A stretch of DNA of 22,521 nucleotides from an uncultured Pedobacter sp. (GTDB taxonomy: Bacteria > Bacteroidota > Bacteroidia > Sphingobacteriales > Sphingobacteriaceae): NCBI GenBank assembly GCA_946478755.1, contig CAMLDJ010000063.1, forward strand, positions 1-22,521, read 5' to 3'. Position 1 is the first letter of the stretch, and every line of letters starts with the position of its first letter. Position numbers and translations under genes: made by a program. The notes beneath the pieces are model-generated. The model did no database searches, had not been told where the DNA came from, and worked only from the letters and a program-made list of their open reading frames with translations. This document shows, one piece after another, positions 14,063 through 20,830 of the stretch.

Positions 14063-15724
14063 TTACTTGTTTCCTTTTGCCCAGGCATCTTTCAACGATA
14101 CCGTTCGGTTAAATATCGGGTGTTCTGGAGTAGCGTCTTTATCCAGGCAATAATAGCCCTTTCTGATGAACTGGTAGTGGCCATCTTTATCGGCAGTAGC
14201 CAGGTAAGGTTCGATATAGGCCTGTTTAATTACTTCGATGCTATTTGGGTTCAGGTAGTCCTTAAAATCGCCCGCTTCTGCGTCAGGAGATTCCACACTG
14301 AACAGCCTGTCGTACATCCTGATCTCAGCGCTTTTTGCATGTTTGGTACTCACCCAGTGGATGGTTCCTTTAACGTTAATGCCGCTGGTATCTTCTCCAC
14401 TTTTAGACTCAGGGATATATGTGCAATATATTTCGGTTACCTTTCCTGCAGCATCTTTTACAAAACGTTCGCATTTGACGATGTAAGCATGTTTAAGTCT
14501 CACTGTTGCTCCAGGAGCAAGTCTGAACCATTTTTTGGCTGGCTCTTCCATAAAGTCTTCACGCTCGATCCACAGTTCATTGCTAAAAGGAATCTCCCGG
14601 GTTCCGCCTTTATCTTCAGCCTCCGGGTTGTTTTCTCCGGTCAATACTTCCTCTTTTCCATCAGGGTAATTCGTAATGACCAGTTTTATAGGATCAAGGA
14701 CCGCCATTACACGGTTGGCTATTTTATTAAGATGTTCGCGTACACAAAATTCCAAAAGACTAAGCTCAATCAGATTTTCTCTTTTGGCAATGCCAATTCT
14801 TTCACAGAAGTCGCGGATACTTTCAGGAGTATACCCCCGTCTTCTTAAGCCGCTGATGGTCGGCATCCGGGGATCATCCCAGCCACTTACTACTCCTTCG
14901 TTAACCAACTGCAGCAATTTGCGCTTGCTCATTACGGTATACGAAAGGTTTAAACGGGCAAACTCATATTGCTTTGAAGGATAAATCTCCAGCTTTTCAA
15001 TGCACCAGTCATACAATTCTCTATGAGAAACATACTCGAGGGTACATAGGGAATGAGTAACATGTTCCATGCTGTCGCTTTGTCCATGTGCAAAATCGTA
15101 CATGGGATAGATGCACCATTTATTCCCTGTGCGATGATGTTCTGCATGTTTTATGCGGTAAAAGACCGGATCGCGCATGATCATGTTTGGGCTTGACATA
15201 TCTATTTTAGCCCTAAGGGTACATGCACCGTCCGCAAATTCACCGGCCTTCATGCGGGTAAACAAGTCCAGGTTTTCTTCGATGCTGCGGTTGCGATAAG
15301 GGCTGTCTTTTCCTGGTTCTGTTGGGGTTCCTTTCAGCGCTGCAATTTCCTCGGCGGTACTGTGGTCTACATAGGCCAGGCCCTTTTCAATCAGTTTAAC
15401 TGCAAATTCGTACAGGGTGTCAAAGTAGTCAGAAGTATACAGTTCGTTCTTCCACTCAAAACCCAGCCATTTGATATCGGCCTGCTGACTATCGACATAT
15501 TCTGTTTTCTCCGTTGTTGGATTGGTGTCATCAAACCTGAGGTTTGTGTAACCACCATATTTCTTTGTTAAACCAAAATTTAAGCAAATGGACTTCGCAT
15601 GCCCAATGTGCAGATATCCATTGGGTTCGGGTGGAAAACGGGTGATTAATGTTTCGTATTTTCCGCTATTTAAATTGTTCTCAATGATCTCTTCAATAAA
15701 GTTCAATGATCTTTCCTCACTCAT
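14063..15724 (-). CDS. glnS: Glutaminyl-tRNA synthetase
   Basis: Class I synthetase of 553 residues that joins glutamine to tRNA-Gln, in the cytoplasm. FPPEPNGYLHIGHAKS holds the HIGH motif (39-42), and the KMSKS loop reads VMSKR (264-268). The segment LRFDDTNPTTE and the C-terminal anticodon-binding beta-barrel region (such as GTIHWVSTKHA) are typical GlnRS features. The length equals that of the E. coli enzyme, with no YqeY-like extension. GlnRS means the organism can charge tRNA-Gln directly and does not need GatCAB for it, fitting a discriminating GltX. Start is the ATG at 15724, 16 bases downstream of a TAACTTTG -7 element, so the leader is short and has no Shine-Dalgarno sequence. It is divergent from the B12-binding protein gene and convergent with the amidase gene. 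Confidence 0.98.
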   Translation of the reverse strand: MSEERSLNFIEEIIENNLNSGKYETLITRFPPEPNGYLHIGHAKSICLNFGLTKKYGGYTNLRFDDTNPTTEKTEYVDSQQADIKWLGFEWKNELYTSDYFDTLYEFAVKLIEKGLAYVDHSTAEEIAALKGTPTEPGKDSPYRNRSIEENLDLFTRMKAGEFADGACTLRAKIDMSSPNMIMRDPVFYRIKHAEHHRTGNKWCIYPMYDFAHGQSDSMEHVTHSLCTLEYVSHRELYDWCIEKLEIYPSKQYEFARLNLSYTVMSKRKLLQLVNEGVVSGWDDPRMPTISGLRRRGYTPESIRDFCERIGIAKRENLIELSLLEFCVREHLNKIANRVMAVLDPIKLVITNYPDGKEEVLTGENNPEAEDKGGTREIPFSNELWIEREDFMEEPAKKWFRLAPGATVRLKHAYIVKCERFVKDAAGKVTEIYCTYIPESKSGEDTSGINVKGTIHWVSTKHAKSAEIRMYDRLFSVESPDAEAGDFKDYLNPNSIEVIKQAYIEPYLATADKDGHYQFIRKGYYCLDKDATPEHPIFNRTVSLKDAWAKGNK

Positions 15725-15740
15725 AACTGTAATTTGTCGC

Positions 15741-15748
15741 CAAAGTTA
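15741..15748 (-). promoter_or_regulatory. -7 element of the glnS promoter
   Basis: On the minus strand TAACTTTG matches TAnnTTTG and ends 16 bases before the glnS start codon. A TTTG -33 box is not found at 19 bases upstream, so only half the promoter is convincing. Confidence 0.5.
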
Positions 15749-15798
15749 ACATAAAACCGCTAATTTACTTACATTTACAGCCTACTTATTAGCATAAT

Positions 15799-16218
15799 AT
15801 GAGCAATGCATTAAAAAGGCCTATCCGGGTTTTAGTGGCCAAAGTTGGATTGGATGGCCATGACCGTGGTGCAAAGGTAATCGCTACTTCTTTAAGGGAT
15901 GCCGGTATGGAAGTTATTTATACCGGACTGCGGCAAACGCCTGAAATGGTAGTGAATGCAGCTTTGCAGGAGGATGTAGATGCCATAGGTGTTTCTATTT
16001 TGTCGGGCGCACACATGACCGTCTTTCCAAAGATCATAGAGATTATGAAACAGAAAAAGGTAACGGATGTTTTGCTTACCGGGGGTGGAATTATCCCCGT
16101 GGGGGATATGAATAAACTTAAACAAATAGGGGTAGGCGAGTTGTTTGCTTCCGGAACAACGATGGAAACCATTGTTGACTATATTAAAACCTGGGTTACC
16201 GAAAATCGAAATTTTTAG
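15799..16218 (+). CDS. Stand-alone cobalamin-binding domain protein (methylmalonyl-CoA mutase C-terminal type)
   Basis: A 139-residue protein consisting only of the B12-binding Rossmann domain of methylmalonyl-CoA mutase-type enzymes. The signature DGHDRG (19-24) contains the His21 expected to coordinate cobalt from below (base-off, His-on), and SILSGAH and LTGGGIIP are the other two cofactor-binding blocks. It is the size of the small cobalamin-binding subunit of split acyl-CoA mutases. The catalytic large subunit, the MeaB chaperone and an epimerase are not in this window, so it either partners with a mutase encoded elsewhere or has another role. It lies 3 bases before an enoyl-CoA hydratase gene, so the two are co-transcribed and point to short-chain acyl-CoA metabolism. 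Domain assignment is sure; the reaction is inferred. Confidence 0.93.
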   Translation: MSNALKRPIRVLVAKVGLDGHDRGAKVIATSLRDAGMEVIYTGLRQTPEMVVNAALQEDVDAIGVSILSGAHMTVFPKIIEIMKQKKVTDVLLTGGGIIPVGDMNKLKQIGVGELFASGTTMETIVDYIKTWVTENRNF

Positions 16219-16221
16219 ATC

Positions 16222-17004
16222 ATGGCTTATCAAAACATCTTATCAGAATTAAGGGAACAGATCTTATATGTAACCATTAACCGCGAAAATAAACTGAATG
16301 CCTTAAACAAAGAAACGCTGGCAGAACTGGCTGATGTGATCTCCTTTGCAGAGCATGAAGAGGAGGTTAGAGGGGTGCTTATAACGGGTTCGGGAGAAAA
16401 GGCTTTTGTAGCTGGAGCGGATATTTCCGAATTTTCTGACTATACGGCTGCGCAGGGAGAGGAATTGGCCAGGATTGGCCAGTCGAGAGTCTTTGATGCT
16501 TTAGAACGGTGTTCTAAACCGGTTGTTGCAGCCATTAACGGCTTTGCTTTGGGCGGGGGACTGGAGCTGGCGATGGCTTGCCATATCCGACTTGCTGCAG
16601 ATCATGCAAAATTGGGCTTGCCAGAAGTGTCGCTTGGTTTAATTCCCGGGTATGGTGGTACCCAGCGCCTAACGCAATTGGTAGGGAGAGGGCGGGCTAT
16701 TGAGCTGATTGCAACTGCCGAAATGATTCCGGCTGACCAGGCGGAAAGGATCGGATTGGTTAATCATGTAGTCCCGCAGTCGGAGTTGATCGCGAAAGCA
16801 GAAGAAATTCTGAATAAAATACGGTTACGCGCGCCTTTAGCCGTGGCAGCTGCCATAAAATCTGTCAATGCGGCGCTAGCGCCTGACGGAAAAGGCTTTG
16901 AAACTGAAATAAAGGAATTTGGAAGGTGCTTTGATACCCTTGATTTTAAAGAAGGGACAGGTGCTTTTCTGGAAAAAAGAAAACCGACATTTTCTGGAAA
17001 ATAG
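16222..17004 (+). CDS. Enoyl-CoA hydratase (crotonase superfamily)
   Basis: A 260-residue crotonase-fold enzyme that most likely adds water to trans-2-enoyl-CoA. The acyl-CoA oxyanion hole is formed by AFVAGADISEF (61-71) and NGFALGGGLELA (106-117). Both catalytic glutamates of true hydratases are present: Glu115 in GGLELAMAC and Glu135 in LPEVSLGLIPGYGGTQRL. Decarboxylase or isomerase relatives often lack one, so hydratase is the best call, although substrate chain length cannot be read. It starts 3 bases after the B12-binding protein gene and ends in a hairpin that includes its own stop codon. The pair suggests branched or odd-chain acyl-CoA breakdown (inference). The length is standard, and the ATG at 16222 is the only sensible start. 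Confidence 0.94.
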   Translation: MAYQNILSELREQILYVTINRENKLNALNKETLAELADVISFAEHEEEVRGVLITGSGEKAFVAGADISEFSDYTAAQGEELARIGQSRVFDALERCSKPVVAAINGFALGGGLELAMACHIRLAADHAKLGLPEVSLGLIPGYGGTQRLTQLVGRGRAIELIATAEMIPADQAERIGLVNHVVPQSELIAKAEEILNKIRLRAPLAVAAAIKSVNAALAPDGKGFETEIKEFGRCFDTLDFKEGTGAFLEKRKPTFSGK

Positions 17005-17043
17005 CCCCTGAAATGCGATTTATGGCGTTTTTTGCGGGCTATT
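17000..17043 (+). terminator. Terminator of the B12-binding / enoyl-CoA hydratase operon
   Basis: AATAGCCC (17000-17007) is exactly complementary to GGGCTATT (17036-17043). An inner AAATGC/GCGTTT hairpin (with one G-U pair) sits between the arms, and a T-rich run CATCTTTTCTT follows. The TAG stop codon lies within the left arm. Confidence 0.65.
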
Positions 17044-17077
17044 CATCTTTTCTTAACAGAAATTTTACCTGTTTGTG

Positions 17078-17091
17078 GGGAAGTATATTGC
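17078..17091 (+). promoter_or_regulatory. Candidate sigma-54 promoter (GG-N10-GC) upstream of the NtrC-type gene
   Basis: GG (17078-17079), 10 bases, then GC (17090-17091) with a perfect TTGCA around the -12 site. The -24 side lacks the usual TGGCAC context. It lies 73 bases before the start of a sigma-54 activator gene, so autoregulation is conceivable. No housekeeping TAnnTTTG element is visible in this gap. Confidence 0.35.
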
Positions 17092-17164
17092 AAAAAGTGT
17101 AGAGAATATTTCCCAAAACAAAAAATCTAACTATATTTATCTCCATGTTATTCAATGAATCTCT

Positions 17165-18559
17165 ATGAGGAAAATCTTAATTGTTGACGACGAAATAAAT
17201 ATTGGGATACTTTTATCTAAATTTTTGACGCGAAATTCATTTAGTGTATCGACAGCGACGAGTGGTGTTACAGCGATGGAATATCTGTCCAAGGAGTATT
17301 ATGATCTGGTATTATGTGATTACCGCCTGGAAGATACAGACGGTAAGGAGATGCTGATTAAGATCAAGGAAAAATACCCCAGAACCGGGGTGATCATCAT
17401 CACGGGCTATTCTGACATCAAACTTGCTGTTGAACTGATCAAGCTGGGTGCTTATGATTATATCACCAAGCCGCTTTACCCGGATGAAATTCTGAATACG
17501 ATCAACAAATCAATAGAAACGCAGATCGCGCTAAATGAGGGCCCGCCGGTGGTGGCTGAAGCCCCCAAACGGGTTCAAAAGCAGGTTTATAACCAGGATG
17601 ATAATTTTGTTGCCGGACAAAGTAATGCATCGAAACATTTGCTGAAGCAGATTCAATTGGTTGCTCCGACCTCCTATAGCGTAATTTTGACGGGAGAGAG
17701 CGGTACCGGAAAAGAATCTGTTGCCAAAGCGATACATTTAAACAGCCCGAGAAAGGACAATCCCTTTGTGGCCATGGACTGCGGCTCGTTAACCAAGGAG
17801 CTGGCAGGCAGCGAGTTTTTTGGACATGAAAAAGGATCATTTACCGGCGCTTTATATACCAAGATCGGTCATTTTGAAATGGCCAACGGAGGTACCCTTT
17901 TCCTGGATGAAGTGGGGAACCTTTCTTATGATATCCAGGCTGCGCTGTTAAGAACGGTACAGGAGCGGAAGATCAAACGGATTGGCAGTACAAAGGAAAT
18001 TGATCTTGATGTACGTATTATCGTAGCGACTAATGAGAACCTGGGCAATGCCATACAGAAAGGCAAATTCAGAGAAGACTTATACCATCGGTTTAATGAG
18101 TTCTCTATAGATCTTCCCCCGTTGAGTCAGCGTGGAAGAGACATCCTGATTTTCGCCAATACATTTCTGGAAGTAGCCAACCAGGAACTTAGCCGGAATG
18201 TGCTGGGCTTTTCGCAGGAGGTGGAGGAGTGCTTTTTAACGTATAACTGGCCGGGTAACGTGAGGGAATTAAAAAATGTCATCAGAAGAGCTACTTTGCT
18301 GACTGAATCTCAGGAGATTCAGCTTAAAGCCCTTCCTCTTGAGATTTCTACCTACGCAAAGGCCAATGCCATAGAAACCACCATTTCGCGCAGTGAACGG
18401 CCAAGGGATTTAAAGAATGCAGCGCTGGAAGCTGAGTATGAGGCCATTTTAAAAGTGCTGAGAGAAGTTAATTTTAACAAAACCAAGGCAGCTAAAATTC
18501 TGAATATAGACCGGAAAACACTTTACAATAAGATGAGGGCCATTAATCTCGAAAAATAA
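17165..18559 (+). CDS. NtrC-family sigma-54-dependent response regulator
   Basis: A 464-residue transcription activator. It has a receiver domain (1 to about 120) with Asp8/Asp9, phospho-acceptor Asp52, Thr80 and Lys102. An AAA+ domain (about 148-385) follows, with Walker A GESGTGKE (177-184), the sigma-54 contact loop GSFTGA (224-229), Walker B in TLFLDEVG and an arginine-rich sensor region (RFNEFSIDLPPL, NWPGNVREL). The C-terminal Fis-type helix-turn-helix includes NKTKAAKILNIDRKTLYNKM (438-457). When phosphorylated it should assemble into a ring that remodels sigma-54 RNA polymerase. No kinase is adjacent, so its partner is elsewhere or among the kinases of this window. The AI-2E-family gene follows after 12 bases. 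Start is the ATG at 17165, right at the first receiver strand. Confidence 0.96.
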   Translation: MRKILIVDDEINIGILLSKFLTRNSFSVSTATSGVTAMEYLSKEYYDLVLCDYRLEDTDGKEMLIKIKEKYPRTGVIIITGYSDIKLAVELIKLGAYDYITKPLYPDEILNTINKSIETQIALNEGPPVVAEAPKRVQKQVYNQDDNFVAGQSNASKHLLKQIQLVAPTSYSVILTGESGTGKESVAKAIHLNSPRKDNPFVAMDCGSLTKELAGSEFFGHEKGSFTGALYTKIGHFEMANGGTLFLDEVGNLSYDIQAALLRTVQERKIKRIGSTKEIDLDVRIIVATNENLGNAIQKGKFREDLYHRFNEFSIDLPPLSQRGRDILIFANTFLEVANQELSRNVLGFSQEVEECFLTYNWPGNVRELKNVIRRATLLTESQEIQLKALPLEISTYAKANAIETTISRSERPRDLKNAALEAEYEAILKVLREVNFNKTKAAKILNIDRKTLYNKMRAINLEK

Positions 18560-18571
18560 AGCGGCTTAAAT

Positions 18572-19624
18572 ATGTCAATGTTCAACTATAAACAGCGAAA
18601 TAATATCAACCTGGTTATTATTATTGCACTGGGTTGTTTGATTGTGTATTCACTGCAGGGAATCTTTGGTTCTATTTTGAGTACATTGGTATTGTTCACC
18701 ATTTTGCGGCCTGCTTTTATTTACCTGGTTGATACTAAGCATTGGAACAGAAGCGGCTCTGCGATCTTGCTGATGATCGTTTCTGTGATTGTGCTGATTC
18801 TGCCGTTTTATACACTAAGTGCAATGGTTCTCAAAAAAGTGGCAGAACTGCAAAATGACCCTACGTATTTTAAGGGGCTGTTATTCAAAATCCAGCATCT
18901 GGTTCCTTTAGGTGATGATGTTCAAAAGCTAATCGGGGATGGTTTGCGAAAGGCAGGGACCTGGATTACAGAACTCTTCCCTTCTTTGATTTCGGGCGCA
19001 TTTAATATCGTGCTTGGCCTGCTCCTTATGTATTTTTTACTGTACTTTATGTTGGTAGAAAGAGAGCGGTTTGAAAGCGCCTTGCTGAAATATGCCCCTT
19101 TCAGAGCGCAAAATGCCCAGCGGTTTGCAGAAGAAATGCGCAATACAACATACGCGAACGTATTGGGGCAGGGTTTTATCGCCCTTGTCCAGGGATCACT
19201 GCTGAGCCTTTCTTTCTATGTGCTGGGTTACAAGGACGCGGTTTTCTGGGGGGTGATCACTACTTTCATCTCTTTTGTTCCGGTCATCGGACCGCCGGTT
19301 ATTTTTGTCCCTGCGGCATTAATTCAAATTGCTAATGGTAATAACTTTGCCGGTTGGGCTATGCTTATCTTCGGTTTTGTAGTCCTCATAAACATCGATA
19401 ACATACTTCGGTTTATCATTGCGAAAAAAGTTGGCAATATTCATCCGATTATAACGGTAATTGGCGTAGTTATTGGTATACCGTTATTCGGAATCCTGGG
19501 ACTGGTTTTTGGTCCGTTATTGTTGTCTTATTTTATATTGCTAATTAAAATATACGAAACAAGCTCAATGGCCTCGGAGAGATTGGAAAGAATTAAAACA
19601 ATTTCTGAACACGACGAGTTATAG
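18572..19624 (+). CDS. AI-2E family (PF01594, YdiK/PerM/TqsA-type) membrane transporter
   Basis: A 350-residue polytopic inner-membrane protein of the AI-2E transporter family. It has two N-terminal helices (about 12-54), a third at about 62-86, a soluble segment, a helix pair near 137-165, and a hydrophobic C-terminal block (about 195-335). That block contains the family hallmarks WGVITTFISFVPVIGPP and a glycine-rich FGPLLLSY near the end. Members export varied small molecules; only a few concern autoinducer-2, and the substrate here is unknown. It begins 12 bases after the NtrC-type gene, so the two are probably one operon. Two in-frame ATGs (18572 and 18578) are possible starts with no Shine-Dalgarno sequence to choose between them. 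A YtxH-type gene follows after 50 bases. Confidence 0.9.
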   Translation: MSMFNYKQRNNINLVIIIALGCLIVYSLQGIFGSILSTLVLFTILRPAFIYLVDTKHWNRSGSAILLMIVSVIVLILPFYTLSAMVLKKVAELQNDPTYFKGLLFKIQHLVPLGDDVQKLIGDGLRKAGTWITELFPSLISGAFNIVLGLLLMYFLLYFMLVERERFESALLKYAPFRAQNAQRFAEEMRNTTYANVLGQGFIALVQGSLLSLSFYVLGYKDAVFWGVITTFISFVPVIGPPVIFVPAALIQIANGNNFAGWAMLIFGFVVLINIDNILRFIIAKKVGNIHPIITVIGVVIGIPLFGILGLVFGPLLLSYFILLIKIYETSSMASERLERIKTISEHDEL

Positions 19625-19674
19625 TGGTAACGTTCCGGAAAATAAACTATCGTTAATTATAAAAATTATATGTT

Positions 19675-19944
19675 ATGAATGATAATTCAAAAGTGTTAGT
19701 TGGGTTGTTGGTCGGCTTAGCTGCCGGTGCGGCATTGGGTTTACTGTTTGCTCCGGAAAAAGGAAGTGAAACCAGGGACAGGTTAAGTCAGTCTCTGAAA
19801 GATCTGGGAGATTCAATTAAAGATAAGGCTGCCGATGAGATCAATAACCTTAGTAATTTAAAGGATAAGGTGGTTACTTCTGTAAAAAGCAAGCTTCGCC
19901 AGTCTGAGGAAGAGTTTGTTGAGGATGACCTGGAACACGCTTAG
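19675..19944 (+). CDS. YtxH-domain small membrane protein
   Basis: An 89-residue protein with one glycine/alanine-rich membrane helix at about residues 6-26 (VLVGLLVGLAAGAALGLLFAP), followed at once by the PEKGSETRDRL segment typical of YtxH/gas-vesicle GvpP-like proteins. The rest is a charged amphipathic helix ending in an acidic tail (EEEFVEDDLEHA). YtxH proteins are linked to general stress in Bacillus, and this topology resembles E. coli YqjD, an inner-membrane-anchored protein reported to bind ribosomes. No function is proven for the Bacteroidota forms. It is followed 20 bases later by a holin-like membrane protein gene, so they probably work together. The 50 bases upstream are AT-rich with no clear promoter. 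Confidence 0.85.
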   Translation: MNDNSKVLVGLLVGLAAGAALGLLFAPEKGSETRDRLSQSLKDLGDSIKDKAADEINNLSNLKDKVVTSVKSKLRQSEEEFVEDDLEHA

Positions 19945-19964
19945 ATACTTGCAAAAACCACTTA

Positions 19965-20360
19965 ATGATGCAGGAAGATAAAGAAAAGAGTATTGAAGGC
20001 TTATTTGAAGATGCCAAAGATTATGTCGACACCAGGGTAGAATATATCCGGCTGTATCTGGTAGAGAAGATATCGAAAATATTTGCTGATGTCGTGACAA
20101 ACGCAGTTGTTATCATCTGCTTTATTTTAGCCTTTTTGTTTGGTACATTTACCTTAGCCCTTTTTTTATCAGACATATTGGGGAGTCATACCCGTGGGTT
20201 TGGTTGCGTAGCTATTCTTTATGTCCTGCTGGCGCTTATTGTATACGCTACAAAAGAAAAGTATATTGAGAAGGCTATAATTAATTTTACCATCAGAAAT
20301 TATTTTAATAAACTGGCTGACAAGGACGATGAAGAAGAGCAGAAGATACAACATCAATAA
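19965..20360 (+). CDS. Phage holin superfamily III-like (PF07332, YqjE-like) membrane protein
   Basis: A 131-residue protein with a charged N-terminal helix (about 1-40, including VEYIRLYLVEKISKIFADV), two membrane helices (about 43-68 and 76-98) and a basic then acidic C-terminal tail. This is the layout of the putative Actinobacterial Holin-X / YqjE family. Despite its name the family is mostly chromosomal and not associated with lysis; there are no phage genes here. It lies between a YtxH-type gene and a hypothetical gene, with a 32-base overlap into the latter. In E. coli yqjE follows yqjD in the same way. Two adjacent ATGs (19965 and 19968) are equally possible starts. Family call is by layout and key residues. 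Confidence 0.8.
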   Translation: MMQEDKEKSIEGLFEDAKDYVDTRVEYIRLYLVEKISKIFADVVTNAVVIICFILAFLFGTFTLALFLSDILGSHTRGFGCVAILYVLLALIVYATKEKYIEKAIINFTIRNYFNKLADKDDEEEQKIQHQ

Positions 20361-20778
20361 TTTAGACGAACTGCATACTATGGTTTGCAGTTTAAAAGCC
20401 GAACATGAGCTTAAGGGTGATTTATTACTGAACGATACCCGCGACTATTTTAAACAGTTTACTTTCGCTGGGCTGATAAAAAAATATGCAACTCCTTCCG
20501 CCTTTCTCAAGATTGATGATAAATTAAACCTTAGTAGTAGTATCATGTCTATGGTGTTGCCCTTTTTAGTGAACAGTACGCTCTTTAAGGGGTCTGGATT
20601 TTTAACAAAAACCTTGGTTGGGTTGGCTTCTAATAAGGTTGGTAAGACTTTGGATGCCGAGCATATCTCGGCAATCTTCAATTCCATTAAATCCTGGTTC
20701 AGTGGTGCAAAGAAGAAGGGAGAGAATAGCCCACAATATGTGGATTACGGCATTCCGCCTGATAGTGAAACTTATTAA
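20329..20778 (+). CDS. Hypothetical protein, third member of the YtxH / holin-like cluster
   Basis: A 149-residue protein that I do not recognise. The N-terminus is basic (MKKSRRYNINN), followed by a predicted amphipathic helix with Lys/Glu pairs (VCSLKAEHELKGDLL), then a moderately hydrophobic stretch (about 71-102, including MSMVLPFLVNSTLF and GFLTKTLVGLA) that could associate with the membrane. The tail is polar. It starts 32 bases inside the holin-like gene, so translation is probably coupled and the products likely act together. Position suggests an analogue of YqjK in the E. coli yqjDEK set, but I see no sequence proof. Its stop codon lies at the edge of a strong terminator palindrome. 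The length, coupling and clean stop support a real gene. Confidence 0.8.
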   Translation: MKKSRRYNINNLDELHTMVCSLKAEHELKGDLLLNDTRDYFKQFTFAGLIKKYATPSAFLKIDDKLNLSSSIMSMVLPFLVNSTLFKGSGFLTKTLVGLASNKVGKTLDAEHISAIFNSIKSWFSGAKKKGENSPQYVDYGIPPDSETY

Positions 20779-20816
20779 CAAAAAGGCCTTCATCTTAAGA
20801 TGAAGGCCTTTTTGTT
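20777..20816. terminator. Perfect 40-base palindromic terminator between convergent genes
   Basis: The two 20-base halves (20777-20796 and 20797-20816) are exact reverse complements. The core AAAAAGGCCTTCATC supplies a T5 tract on either strand, and the centre TCTTAAGA would open into a short loop. It serves the hypothetical gene (plus strand, whose TAA is the left edge) and aspS (minus strand, stop 15 bases away). Confidence 0.95.
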
Positions 20817-20830
20817 GTCCTTTAGGTCTT

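Noticed and set aside
14030..14848. 272-residue open frame on the plus strand
   Set aside because: It is antisense to glnS, whose motifs are intact; it begins in the terminator hairpin and has an implausible Phe/Cys/Ser-rich composition.
18572..19624. Quorum-sensing (AI-2) transporter
   Set aside because: Family membership alone does not show AI-2 transport, and no lux-type gene is present.
19965..20360. Prophage remnant, because of the holin-like protein
   Set aside because: No other phage gene is nearby, and this family is mostly chromosomal.
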